The notes under the pieces are model-generated. The model ran no database searches. It had not been told where the DNA came from and saw only the letters and a program-made list of their open reading frames with translations. DNA of 64,000 nucleotides from Proteobacteria bacterium 005FR1. GTDB lineage: Bacteria > Pseudomonadota > Gammaproteobacteria > Pseudomonadales > Cellvibrionaceae. Positions 1 through 8,185 of this stretch are shown here, in pieces (position 1 is the stretch's first letter; every line of letters begins with the position of its first letter). Location: positions 3,346,309 through 3,410,308 of the forward strand of contig WACF01000001.1 of NCBI GenBank assembly GCA_026192395.1, given 5' to 3'. The translations under genes were made by a program, and so were the position numbers.

Positions 1-654
1 GACTGGGATGCTTACGTGACGCAGGCCGTGGCGGACTGGAGCTTATCCAGCGTCATGAACATGGTGGAAGAAGCCGGCGCCACTGACAAGCAAATCCGGC
101 GGCGCTGCGCGGGCGGGGAGGGCTCATTACGAATCTGTAACCTGGAATACGGGCGAACAGGTTGGCTTGGCGTCGCGGGTATCTCCATCGATGCAAATGG
201 ACATATCTTCACCGGCTACACGAAGATGAACGATACCTATTTCTCAGAAGGCTTCTACAATACGCCGGCCTGGAGGCAGAGCGTTACCTGCCAGGAGTTG
301 GGCCATAATGTCGGTCTGGATCATCAGGACGAGGACTTCAACAACGGCACTCTCCTGTCGTGCATGGATTATCAGGATCCGCCGTACCCCTATCCCAATC
401 AACACGACTACGATCAGCTGGAAGCAATTTACGAACACCTCGATTCCTATGATTCCTACAGCCAGTCAACGGCGGATACGGGAGATGAGGGCTGCAACGC
501 ACCACCCGGAAAAGGCTGCAACAGAGTCGGCGCCAACGGGGATATTGGCTGGGGCATTTCGCTTGGTCGTCGCGGCAATGTCGAGACCTTTCTGCGCATC
601 GACGCCAATGGTATCCGGCATGTCACCCGTGTAATCTGGGCCGAACAGCGATAG
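1..654 (+). CDS. Matrixin-like secreted metalloprotease-fold protein, 5' end outside window
   Basis: The frame is open from base 1, so this is the C-terminal 217 residues of a longer protein. Residues 97-108 read C-Q-E-L-G-H-N-V-G-L-D-H, which matches the matrixin/reprolysin zinc motif HExxHxxGxxH except that the first histidine is glutamine (codon CAG at 292-294). A Met-turn-like S-C-M-D-Y follows about 14 residues later, then an N-Q-H-D-Y-D-Q-L-E stretch. I recall this QExGHxxGLDHQ variant in other marine gammaproteobacterial proteins, so it is probably a family trait and not a local mutation. Loss of one zinc ligand makes ordinary zinc peptidase activity doubtful. The N-terminus and any signal peptide are outside the window. 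Confidence 0.7.
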   Translation, partial: DWDAYVTQAVADWSLSSVMNMVEEAGATDKQIRRRCAGGEGSLRICNLEYGRTGWLGVAGISIDANGHIFTGYTKMNDTYFSEGFYNTPAWRQSVTCQELGHNVGLDHQDEDFNNGTLLSCMDYQDPPYPYPNQHDYDQLEAIYEHLDSYDSYSQSTADTGDEGCNAPPGKGCNRVGANGDIGWGISLGRRGNVETFLRIDANGIRHVTRVIWAEQR

Positions 655-662
655 GAGCAAGC

Positions 663-692
663 CTGGCGAGCTGCGTGCAGCTCGCCAGTTTT
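663..692 (+). terminator. Rho-independent terminator after the matrixin-like gene
   Basis: A perfect 12-bp stem (663-674 with 677-688) and a two-base loop are followed by TTTT at 689-692, nine bases after the stop codon. It also lies just past the convergent MOSC gene. Confidence 0.8.
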
Positions 693-694
693 CT

Positions 695-1195
695 CTAGCT
701 GTCGGCAACACTTATCTCATCACCTACCCGGATTTGCCCTCCAGTAACCACGCGCGCCGTAATGCCACCATGGCCGCGCACAGCGTTGTAGCCGCCGGTG
801 CCGAGGCTTTCTTCCATGCGCGAGCAGGGATGGCATTCGCCGGTGTACTCCAGCAGCGCGTCTCCGACGCGAAAGCGCTTGTTTTTGAGCGCGAGCAGAT
901 TGATACCCTCGGTGACAATGTTGCGACGCAGCTGATCCGGGTGAACCTTCTGTAGCCCCACATAGCTGGCGATCGCCCGCAGATCTTCTGCCTGGATCAG
1001 GGTGACCTGACGCTTGCCATTGGTTCGCGTCTTGTAGCGATCGCCCTCCAGTCCCTGTGCTTCCACTGCCATAGCAGTCTCCACCGGTAGCAGCGCTTGC
1101 CGTCGAGCCGGACGCAGGCCGATCCAATCCACGCGACCCGGTCGCATCGGCGCATTCAACAGCGCCGCCAGTTGAGAGTTGGGGTTCAGGGCCAT
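695..1195 (-). CDS. MOSC domain-containing protein
   Basis: A 166-residue single MOSC (MoCo sulfurase C-terminal) domain. MOSC proteins handle sulfur or molybdenum-cofactor chemistry through a conserved cysteine. Here the core segment G-E-C-H-P-C-S-R-M-E near residue 117 holds the candidate cysteine, followed by the G-x-G-G-Y-N-A-V-R-G-H-G-G region typical of the family. The length equals a stand-alone MOSC protein of the YiiM/YuaD kind without extra domains. The ATG at 1195 is the only good start. It is convergent with the upstream matrixin-like gene and followed on the same strand by nothing related, so the substrate cannot be inferred. Confidence 0.85.
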   Translation of the reverse strand: MALNPNSQLAALLNAPMRPGRVDWIGLRPARRQALLPVETAMAVEAQGLEGDRYKTRTNGKRQVTLIQAEDLRAIASYVGLQKVHPDQLRRNIVTEGINLLALKNKRFRVGDALLEYTGECHPCSRMEESLGTGGYNAVRGHGGITARVVTGGQIRVGDEISVADS

Positions 1196-1262
1196 GGGAT
1201 TCTCGATAGTTCACACGTGACCAATCGCAAAGTGTATCGCTGGCTACCGAGTGATCCCCAAA

Positions 1263-2036
1263 TCACTCCTGAGGAACGGATGACCGCGGGAACTCTACTA
1301 TGCGATAGGCCGGACGGTCCGGATAAGTCCGTTGTAAAAGTGGCCTGGCCACGTTGTAGACCGGCGTGTTGTTGACGGTTTTGCCTTCCGGATAGCCCCG
1401 ATGGGCATGACCGTGGAATACCACGTCCACTGGGTAGTGAATCAGTGGATCTTCCAGGCGACTGGTGCCAAGGAATGGGAATATCTCCTGCGGTTCGCCG
1501 TGGACCGTCGCTTCCACGGGCGAGTAGTGCAGCAGTGCAATGCGTGTTTGGGTGCGCAGCTTGGCCAGGGCGGACTCCAGCTTCAGCGCCTCGTGCAGCG
1601 CCTCGTTCACAAACTGCTTGATGATTGGCTCGCCCCAGGGGCCCAGTGCTCCGCGACCGTATCCGCCGGCGAAGCCTTTAACGCCGGCGATTCCGATTCC
1701 CTCGACCTCGCAGGCTTCGCCGTCAAGCACCTGCACACCCGCATCGCAGAGTATTTTCCTGACCTCATCCTCTTTGCCCGATTCGTAGTCGTGATTGCCG
1801 AACACAGCCACGATGGGAATGTTCGCCACCGACAGTTCCTCGGCCAGGATGTGCGCCTCCTCGGGAAGCCCGTAGTCAACCAGGTCGCCCGCCATGAGCA
1901 GCATGTCTGCATCCTCGGCAGCATGAGCAAAGAGCGGTCGCAGTTTGCCCTTGGATGAGGTTCTGCAATGCAGATCGCCGACCGCTGCTACGCGAACTTT
2001 CTCTTCTGAATTCGATTCGTCTGAAGCCAAGAACAC
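1263..2036 (-). CDS. Calcineurin-like metallophosphoesterase
   Basis: 257 residues with the full metallophosphoesterase signature: G-D-L-H-C near residue 20, G-D-L-V-D-Y-G near 51, G-N-H-D-Y near 81, and H-G-H-A-H-R-G near 211. These supply the two-metal-site Asp, Asn and His ligands, so it should be catalytically competent. The substrate is unknown. The longest frame starts at a GTG (2036), but a TTG six bases further in has a better-spaced GAGG, so the exact start is uncertain. It is transcribed divergently from the nucleotidyltransferase-fold gene at 2213, suggesting a shared control region, although no functional link is proven. Confidence 0.85.
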   Translation of the reverse strand: MFLASDESNSEEKVRVAAVGDLHCRTSSKGKLRPLFAHAAEDADMLLMAGDLVDYGLPEEAHILAEELSVANIPIVAVFGNHDYESGKEDEVRKILCDAGVQVLDGEACEVEGIGIAGVKGFAGGYGRGALGPWGEPIIKQFVNEALHEALKLESALAKLRTQTRIALLHYSPVEATVHGEPQEIFPFLGTSRLEDPLIHYPVDVVFHGHAHRGYPEGKTVNNTPVYNVARPLLQRTYPDRPAYRIVEFPRSSVPQE

Positions 2037-2212
2037 CTCGCTTTGTAAGCCGGACGTCTTCGTCGCGTTGCGGCATCAGTCACGCACGCCAACGACTTTC
2101 GAACTGCAATCGGAAGAGCTAGCAAGACGTATACCCGCAGGACAGAGACTCCGGCGTGGCATATGCCTTGCAGCGTGATATTGAGTGTCACTTATTTTTG
2201 CAGGCTCTTCCT

Positions 2213-3034
2213 ATGCAGCGAATGACAGTTAGACGCTCAAACGGCAACGATCTGCCGGCAAGCTCGCTGGCCTTTTACCGCGACGTTCTCCGCGTTCTCA
2301 ACGACGCATCTCTCCCGTACCTCGTGGGTGGTGCTTACGCGCTCAACTTCTTTACCGGCGTCAGCCGCCATACCAAAGACTTCGACATCTTTATCAAGCG
2401 GGAAGACTACGAGCGGATCAGTGACGCACTGACAGAGGCGGACTACGAGACTGAACTCACCTACCCGCACTGGCTCGCCAAGGTCAACTTCAACGGCGAC
2501 ACCATCGATCTTGTTTTCAGTTCGGGAAACGGAATTGCTGAAGTCGATCAGGCCTGGTTCGATCACGCGGTGCCCGCCGACATCTTCGGCATGCCTGTCC
2601 AGATCTGTCCGGCGGAGGAGACACTCTGGTCCAAAGCGTACATCATGGAGCGCGAGCGTTTCGACGGTGCCGATGTGGCACATCTGATACTTGCCAAAGG
2701 CAGGGACATGGACTGGATGCGCCTGATCGATCGCTTCGGCTCGCACTGGCGTTTGCTGCTGAGCCATCTGACTCTGTTCGGGTTCATTTATCCCGCCCAC
2801 CGCCATGCGGTACCCAGCTGGGTGATGGATAAACTGATGAATCAATTGATCGAAGAGGTCCATACCCCTGCGCCGCACAGCGAGGTATGCGGCGGCACAC
2901 TGCTGTCGCGCGAGCAGTACCTCAACGATATTTTTCACTGGGGCTATCAGGATGGCCGGGTGATCCCTCACGGCAAGATGACCGAGAAGGACACCGCCAA
3001 GTGGACCGAGGCGATCAAGAACAAGTGGGATTGA
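2213..3034 (+). CDS. Nucleotidyltransferase-fold protein
   Basis: About 273 residues. The N-terminal part has the Pol-beta-type nucleotidyltransferase pattern: V-G-G-A-Y-A-L, then D-F-D-I-F, with a third acidic strand at G-D-T-I-D-L-V-F-S-S-G-N-G. The carboxylates needed for two-metal nucleotidyl transfer are therefore present. The C-terminal half is alpha-helical without a recognisable domain. The start chosen is the ATG at 2213, which has an AGG about eight bases upstream; an in-frame GTG at 2156 would add 19 residues that look like untranslated sequence. It is the divergent neighbour of a metallophosphoesterase. Possible roles include RNA or protein nucleotidylation; a toxin-antitoxin role is not supported because no partner gene is seen. 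Confidence 0.7.
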   Translation: MQRMTVRRSNGNDLPASSLAFYRDVLRVLNDASLPYLVGGAYALNFFTGVSRHTKDFDIFIKREDYERISDALTEADYETELTYPHWLAKVNFNGDTIDLVFSSGNGIAEVDQAWFDHAVPADIFGMPVQICPAEETLWSKAYIMERERFDGADVAHLILAKGRDMDWMRLIDRFGSHWRLLLSHLTLFGFIYPAHRHAVPSWVMDKLMNQLIEEVHTPAPHSEVCGGTLLSREQYLNDIFHWGYQDGRVIPHGKMTEKDTAKWTEAIKNKWD

Positions 3035-3043
3035 GCTTGCTTG

Positions 3044-3106
3044 TGAATTGAGCCAGGTACATCCGAGCTACGACCCTGTAGCCCGGATGAAGGGCAGCTC
3101 AATTCA
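3044..3106. terminator. Nested inverted repeat between convergent genes
   Basis: An outer perfect 10-bp repeat (3044-3053 with 3097-3106) encloses a nearly perfect 12-bp hairpin (3060-3071 with 3078-3089). It sits in the gap between the converging nucleotidyltransferase and DUF1653 genes, so it is a likely two-way transcription stop. There is no long T-run on either strand. Confidence 0.5.
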
Positions 3107-3121
3107 GGTTAACCGGACCAG

Positions 3122-3337
3122 CTAAGACATCGGCTCCAGGAAGCGAAAGCGCGGCACCTCCTCGCCTTCGATGACGACCGTTTCAGCAAACATCGCCAAT
3201 GGCCTCACCCACAGGCTGTAATCGCCGTAAAGGCAGCGGTAGACCACCAGCTGCTCTTCGGTTTCGCTATGGGTGGCGACGCCGAAGACTTCGTAATCTT
3301 TGCCTTTGTAGTGCCGATAGCGGCCGGGCTTTAGCAT
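3122..3337 (-). CDS. DUF1653 family protein
   Basis: 71 residues with the DUF1653 core: G-x-Y-R-H-Y-K-G-K-D-Y-x-V near the start and L-V-V-Y-R-C-L-Y-G in the middle, ending in the W-V-R-P-L-x-M-F segment. The frame could be extended upstream to 3439, but that overlaps the acyl-CoA dehydrogenase coding sequence. The ATG at 3337 has GAGGA about eight bases before it and begins right at the conserved domain, so it is preferred. It lies 25 bases after the acyl-CoA dehydrogenase gene on the same strand and may be the last gene of that operon. The family function is not known to me. Confidence 0.8.
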   Translation of the reverse strand: MLKPGRYRHYKGKDYEVFGVATHSETEEQLVVYRCLYGDYSLWVRPLAMFAETVVIEGEEVPRFRFLEPMS

Positions 3338-3362
3338 TTCATTCCTCAGTGTCAGTTCCCGT

Positions 3363-4508
3363 TCAAAAGCCCTGCAGGCTCGCGAAGCGGTCGCGATGAA
3401 ACGCCGCATCGCCGAAAGTTTGCTGGGCGACTCGGGCACGCTTCAGATAGAAGCCCATGTCGAACTCGTCGGTCATCCCGATGCCGCCATGCATCTGAAT
3501 CCCTTCGTTGCTGACGGTGAAAAAAGTATCTGAGACCTTCGCCTTGGCGGCACTGGCCAGCTGCGCAATTCGCTTCGGCTCTTGCTGCTCGTCGAGTGCA
3601 TTGAGGGCGGCGCGTACCAGCGAGCGGCAAAGTTCGATTTCGCTGTACATGTCCGCTGCCCGATGTTGGAGCGCCTGGAAGGCGCCAATCGGTACCCCGA
3701 ACTGCATCCGCTGTTGCAGATATTCAACAGTGCCTTCGAACACCTGCTGAATGCTGCCGAGCATCTCCGCACCCAGGCCAATGCGGGCAACATCAAGCAC
3801 CCGATCGAGAAGTTCAAAGCCTTGATCCACCTCGCCGAGCAACGCGTCTTCGTTTACCTTGACATTGTTCAGCATTACCGCCGCCGCGTTGCGGCTGTCG
3901 ACCATCCAGCGACGCTGGACTTCCAAACCGTCCGCATCCTTGTCGACAAGGAACAGACTCAGGCCATGCTCATCGCCCGGTTGGCTGGACGTGCGTGCAA
4001 CGACAATCAGCTTGTCGGCAATGTGACCATCAAGCACGAACACTTTGTTGCCGGAGAGCGCATAGCCGTCCCCGCTGGCTCTGGCCTCGCAGGCGGTTTT
4101 GGCCGGATTGTGAAAACCACTTTCTTCCAATGCCAGCGCGAGCGTGAGTCCGCCGCTGACGATGGCGGGCAGCAGCGAAGATTTTTGTTCCTCACTGCCG
4201 CCGAGCGTGATCGCCGTAGCGCCGATCACGACAGTCGATATCAAGGGCGAAGCCAGAAGCGTTCTGCCGGTTTCTTCCAGAATTACCCCCAGACCGCCGT
4301 AACCGAATGCATAGCCGCCGTAGGCTTCGGGGATGGCCATGCCGGTCCAGCCGAGTTCGCTCATCTGCTTCCAGAGAGTGGGGTCGTAGCCGAGGGGATC
4401 TTTTTCATCGCGCAGCCGGCGCAGCACGCTGACCGGCGCTTTTTCCTGGCAGAAATCGCGGGCGGAGGCTTGGAGCATCAGCTGATCTTCGTTCAGGGTC
4501 AGTTTCAT
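3363..4508 (-). CDS. Acyl-CoA dehydrogenase, second subunit of a pair
   Basis: 381 residues, the usual length for an FAD-dependent acyl-CoA dehydrogenase, which introduces the alpha-beta double bond into acyl-CoA. It has the N-terminal helical domain, the middle beta domain (A-L-E-E-S-G-F) and a C-terminal helical domain ending in G-I-Q-M-H-G-G-I-G-M-T-D-E-F. The first gene of the operon, 11 bases upstream, is another acyl-CoA dehydrogenase. Adjacent pairs of this kind are known for alpha2-beta2 heterotetrameric enzymes acting on steroid side chains or other bulky acyl-CoAs, in which only one subunit carries a full active site. Which subunit is catalytic here cannot be settled by eye. Confidence 0.9.
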   Translation of the reverse strand: MKLTLNEDQLMLQASARDFCQEKAPVSVLRRLRDEKDPLGYDPTLWKQMSELGWTGMAIPEAYGGYAFGYGGLGVILEETGRTLLASPLISTVVIGATAITLGGSEEQKSSLLPAIVSGGLTLALALEESGFHNPAKTACEARASGDGYALSGNKVFVLDGHIADKLIVVARTSSQPGDEHGLSLFLVDKDADGLEVQRRWMVDSRNAAAVMLNNVKVNEDALLGEVDQGFELLDRVLDVARIGLGAEMLGSIQQVFEGTVEYLQQRMQFGVPIGAFQALQHRAADMYSEIELCRSLVRAALNALDEQQEPKRIAQLASAAKAKVSDTFFTVSNEGIQMHGGIGMTDEFDMGFYLKRARVAQQTFGDAAFHRDRFASLQGF

Positions 4509-4519
4509 AGCACGCTCCT

Positions 4520-5752
4520 TTATTTCTTTTTGCCGACAAAGTTCATGATGTCGGGCAGCTCGAGCACCCGCTTGGCGATCACGTTCAGCTGAATCTCACT
4601 GGTGCCGCCCTCGATGGAGTTACCCTTGGAACGCAGCCACCCCCGGGTGGTATCCAGTTCGCTGTCTTCGAAGCCGTCGCCCTCCCAGCCGAGACTCTGG
4701 GTGCCCATTGCCTGCAACAGCAGCTCCATCCGCCGCTTGTTCAGCTCGGTCCCGTAATATTTGAGCACGGACGAAGTTGCGCTTGGTCCTTCACTCTCCT
4801 TCGCTTCTTCGGCAGAGCGCCGGGAGGTAAGGGCAAATGCTTCGGCGTCGATCTTGAACTGTGCGATGCGATCGCGTAGCACCGGATCGGAGAGTCGGTC
4901 TCCATCGTTGTGGTATTGGCGAGCCACTTCTTCCAGCGGCATCGCTTTACCGGGGCGGCTTCCGCTCAGGCCAAAGCCGGAGATCATGGTGCGCTCGTGT
5001 TGCAGCAGGCGTTTGGCAATGGTCCAGCCATCGTTGAGATCGCCGAGCAGGTTTTTCGCCGGCACCTTCACATCGTCGAAAAACGTTTCGCAAAAAGGTG
5101 AGGCACCGCTGATCAGCTGAATCGGCTTGGTGCTCACGCCGGGGCTGGCCATGTCGAAGAGCAGAAAGCTGATTCCCTTGTGCTTGGGCGCTTCGAAATC
5201 GGTGCGCACCAGACAGAAGATCCAGTCGGACTTGTCGGCATAAGACGTCCAGACTTTCTGGCCGTTGACCACAAAATAGTCGCCGTCGCGAATCGCCTTG
5301 GTACCAAGGCTCGCCAGGTCGGAACCGGCGCCCGGCTCGCTATAGCCCTGACACCACCGAATCTCGCCCCGGATGATTTTGGGGATATGCTCCTGCTTCT
5401 GCTCTTCCGTGCCGTACTGAAGCAGGACCGGCCCGAGCATGCTGATGCCGAAGCTGTTCAGGGGGGTGCGGGCACCAATGCGTGCCATCTCTTCCTGCAA
5501 CACCATGGCTTCCGCCTTGCTCAGCCCTCCGCCGCCGTACTCGCTCGGCCAGGTGGGCGTCGTCCAGCCTTTGGCGGCCATGCGCTCGAGCCAGACCTTG
5601 CTGTCCGGATTCTTGAACTTCGCGTTTCGCCCGCCCCAGACCACTTCGTCCTGAGGCATGGGGGTGCGCATGGATGGGGGGCAGTTAGCCTCCAGCCACG
5701 CCCGTGTGCTTTGTCGAAATTCGTCGAGAGAAGCCAAGTCGATGCCCTCCAT
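4520..5752 (-). CDS. Acyl-CoA dehydrogenase, first subunit of a pair
   Basis: 410 residues. The flavin-binding region W-C-Q-G-Y-S-E-P-G-A-G-S-D-L-A-S-L is very clear, as is the C-terminal E-G-G-T-S-E-I-Q-L-N FAD/nucleotide-contacting motif. The start ATG at 5752 is the first codon of a normal acyl-CoA dehydrogenase N-terminus. It is followed 11 bases later by the second acyl-CoA dehydrogenase, forming a two- or three-gene operon with the DUF1653 gene. The substrate is not given by sequence. The divergent neighbour is a glutathione transferase, about 160 bases away. Confidence 0.92.
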   Translation of the reverse strand: MEGIDLASLDEFRQSTRAWLEANCPPSMRTPMPQDEVVWGGRNAKFKNPDSKVWLERMAAKGWTTPTWPSEYGGGGLSKAEAMVLQEEMARIGARTPLNSFGISMLGPVLLQYGTEEQKQEHIPKIIRGEIRWCQGYSEPGAGSDLASLGTKAIRDGDYFVVNGQKVWTSYADKSDWIFCLVRTDFEAPKHKGISFLLFDMASPGVSTKPIQLISGASPFCETFFDDVKVPAKNLLGDLNDGWTIAKRLLQHERTMISGFGLSGSRPGKAMPLEEVARQYHNDGDRLSDPVLRDRIAQFKIDAEAFALTSRRSAEEAKESEGPSATSSVLKYYGTELNKRRMELLLQAMGTQSLGWEGDGFEDSELDTTRGWLRSKGNSIEGGTSEIQLNVIAKRVLELPDIMNFVGKKK

Positions 5753-5911
5753 GAAAGCCGTAGATGTAAGTTATCGATAGCCTGCGGATGCTATCACCGG
5801 TTTTGCACCTTTGCTACGACGGCAGGCCTTGCCGGCACAGCGTGGCAAAACCTGCAGAAATAAGCCGTGTTATCATCTCCCGCCTCACGAATGGACACAA
5901 AAGGACTCTTC

Positions 5912-7012
5912 ATGGCTACCCACCAGCTTATCGGCTCACCGATTTCTTATTACACCGGCAAAGCACGCGCTTACCTGCGCTTCAAAAAGATCCCTTTCGA
6001 AGAGGTGCTGTCCTCGCGCGAAGTTTACGAGCAGCTGATTGTGCCGCGAGTGGGCTATCCCATCATTCCGGTGATGGTCACCGAAGACGACAAAACCCTG
6101 CAGGACACGACTGACATCATCGATTATCTGGAAGCCCGTTATCCGGAACCCTCGATCTACCCTGCCACGCCACGACAGAAGCTCGTTTCACTGCTGATGG
6201 AAATCTACGGCGACGAGTGGCTGGTTATTCCGGCCATGCACTACCGCTGGAATCTGCCGGAAAATCGCGAGTACGCCTATCGACAGTTCGGCGCCACGTC
6301 GGCACCGGAAAAGTCACCGGAAGAACAGCGGCAGATCGGCTTCGATCGAGCCCAGCATTTTGCCGGGATGGTGCCGCGTCTCGGGGCGACCGAACACAAT
6401 CGTGACGCGATCGAGAAGAGTTATCTGCAACTGCTGAGCGACTTCGATGCGCATCTTGCCGAATATCCCTTTCTGCTCGGCACGCGACCGTCCATTGGCG
6501 ACTACGGCTTGATCGGGCCGCTCTACGCTCACCTCTGGCTCGACCCGGCCTCAGGCAAGATCATGGAAGCCCACGCTCCCCGGGTGGTGCAGTGGGTCAA
6601 GCGTGTGCACGAGCCGCAGGAGCACGGGGGTGAATTCCTGCCCAATGATGAAGTACCCAAAACTCTCTTCCCCATGCTCGCCCGCATGTTCAATGAGCAT
6701 CTGCCGGTGCTGATGAGCACGATGGATCATGTGGAGCAATGGGCAGAAGCGAACCCCGGCGAACGCAAGCTGCCGCGCGCTATCGGCATGCATGAGTTCA
6801 CTGTCGAGGGAGTCAGAGGGGAACGAGCCATCTTTCCGGCCAATCAGTGGATGTGGCAGCGGGCGGCGGATTTCTATCAATCGCTCGATGACGACGGGAA
6901 AGCGCAGGTGCGGGACGTGTTTGCCGATTTCCCCAATGCCATCGCAGCGCTGGAACGGCCCATTCGCCGTCGCGTGGTGCGGGAAAACTTTCGGTTCACG
7001 TTGGAAGGCTAA
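5912..7012 (+). CDS. Glutathione S-transferase family protein, long form
   Basis: 366 residues from the ATG at 5912, which has AAAGGA seven bases upstream; an in-frame upstream start at 5867 would add 15 unlikely residues. The N-terminal thioredoxin-like half begins with the S-P-I-S-Y-Y-T-G-K-A-R segment and has the V-P-x-x-x-x-D-D-K-T-L-Q-D-T glutathione gamma-glutamyl-binding region. The all-helical domain follows (S-I-G-D-Y-G-L-I-G-P near residue 195). About 130 extra residues after the canonical fold make it longer than the usual 200-230 residues. That extension contains no motif I recognise. It may conjugate glutathione to an electrophilic catabolic intermediate, but this is inference. 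Confidence 0.85.
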   Translation: MATHQLIGSPISYYTGKARAYLRFKKIPFEEVLSSREVYEQLIVPRVGYPIIPVMVTEDDKTLQDTTDIIDYLEARYPEPSIYPATPRQKLVSLLMEIYGDEWLVIPAMHYRWNLPENREYAYRQFGATSAPEKSPEEQRQIGFDRAQHFAGMVPRLGATEHNRDAIEKSYLQLLSDFDAHLAEYPFLLGTRPSIGDYGLIGPLYAHLWLDPASGKIMEAHAPRVVQWVKRVHEPQEHGGEFLPNDEVPKTLFPMLARMFNEHLPVLMSTMDHVEQWAEANPGERKLPRAIGMHEFTVEGVRGERAIFPANQWMWQRAADFYQSLDDDGKAQVRDVFADFPNAIAALERPIRRRVVRENFRFTLEG

Positions 7013-7279
7013 CGGCCTTTCGGGATCGCTGTGTATACATCCGTGCACCCAAAGCACTTCATGGGGCGGGCTCTGCGCTTCTTCGCTTGACCGCCATGGA
7101 CGGCGGAAATGCACGCTTTGCAGGAGCGAAAGCACGCCTTCCCTGAAGCGAAGGTTCCGCACGACCCATCCTGAGGCCAAACTCACTCTCTGCCAGAGCG
7201 AAGTTCGGGGAAGAATTCTGTTTTGGCCGTTGTTAGCATCCGGGCAATCGCTGAATTTAGCTGCGCCTGTCCGGATTGC

Positions 7280-8011
7280 CTACGCATTTGCGTTGGCGTT
7301 TCCCTCTCTAAAGGCCGGTTCACGCGCAATGCGATCCTTATCCAAAGCGGCATTAACCCAGAAATCAAAAGCGGCGTAGACGCACTGCTCGCGAGTCATG
7401 CCGACCCGCTCGAATGTTTTCGGCTGCGAGGTTGCCGTCATCAGGATGAAATACGCGGACCAGGCAAAATCCGGATTTACTTCGGGGCGTAGGAAAGGCG
7501 TGACACGCGCCTTCATCACCGTCATACGGCCATACAGGGAATCCACGTAAACCTGATACAGCTGCGGGTAATCAGCCTTCAGGTCCAGCCAGAATGCAGT
7601 TGAGAACTGTGCGTCGTTTTCCACCCACACCTTCACCCAGTAGCGCAGAATTTCCAGCAGGCCGCCCTCGTAAGAGGACAGCGGCTTGTGGATTCGATTC
7701 TCCCAACGCGCCACCAGCTCGTAGACCAGGTCTTCCTTGTTGCGAAAATATTTGTAAAGGGTCTTGGTGCTGACACGCAGTTCCCGCGCCAGTTCGCCCA
7801 TGGAAATGGAGCGGGTAGCTACCGCCTGAGCCCGACGGGCAAAGGCTTCCACGATTTGCCCGGCGGTTCCCGCTGCGTCCTCGGGTGCGAGTTTGGAGCT
7901 GAGCGCACGAGCGCCGCTGCCGTTGACTTCTTTGCTTGCCATCATAGAATCGCCCGATGACGGAAAACGCGAAACACCAACGGTTTTCCATCTTGTTGAA
8001 GCCGCCTTCAT
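7280..8011 (-). CDS. TetR/AcrR family transcriptional regulator
   Basis: 243 residues at most. A TetR-type helix-turn-helix is seen as M-G-E-L-A-R-E-L-R-V-S-T-K-T-L-Y-K-Y-F followed by N-K-E-D-L-V, preceded by the usual first helix. The rest is a variable ligand-binding domain. In-frame ATGs at 7945 and 7942 would drop a poorly conserved 22-residue leader and may be the true start. It is divergent from the PQQ dehydrogenase at 8186, and a 30-bp palindrome lies between them (8085-8114). It probably represses itself and the dehydrogenase operon until a substrate or product binds. Confidence 0.88.
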   Translation of the reverse strand: MKAASTRWKTVGVSRFPSSGDSMMASKEVNGSGARALSSKLAPEDAAGTAGQIVEAFARRAQAVATRSISMGELARELRVSTKTLYKYFRNKEDLVYELVARWENRIHKPLSSYEGGLLEILRYWVKVWVENDAQFSTAFWLDLKADYPQLYQVYVDSLYGRMTVMKARVTPFLRPEVNPDFAWSAYFILMTATSQPKTFERVGMTREQCVYAAFDFWVNAALDKDRIAREPAFREGNANANA

Positions 8012-8084
8012 GCGGCTCAGATAAAGCTCTTGCTAAAAGCTCTCAATAAAAACAGGCGCGCAGTGTAAAGAATCTTCAGGGGTG

Positions 8085-8114
8085 CGGAAAAGAATTTCTC
8101 GAAAATCTTTTCCG
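8085..8114. promoter_or_regulatory. Palindromic operator, probable TetR binding site
   Basis: This 30-bp near-perfect palindrome has outer arms CGGAAAAGA and TCTTTTCCG that match exactly and an interior that is mostly symmetric. It lies in the divergent gap between the TetR gene and the PQQ dehydrogenase, where a TetR operator is expected. Assignment to this regulator is inference from position. Confidence 0.6.
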
Positions 8115-8185
8115 GCCGCAACGTAAGGCGCGCAACAAGGATCGGCTCTGTGCGGCTGATCAAGCACTTGGAAAGGATTTTCAGC

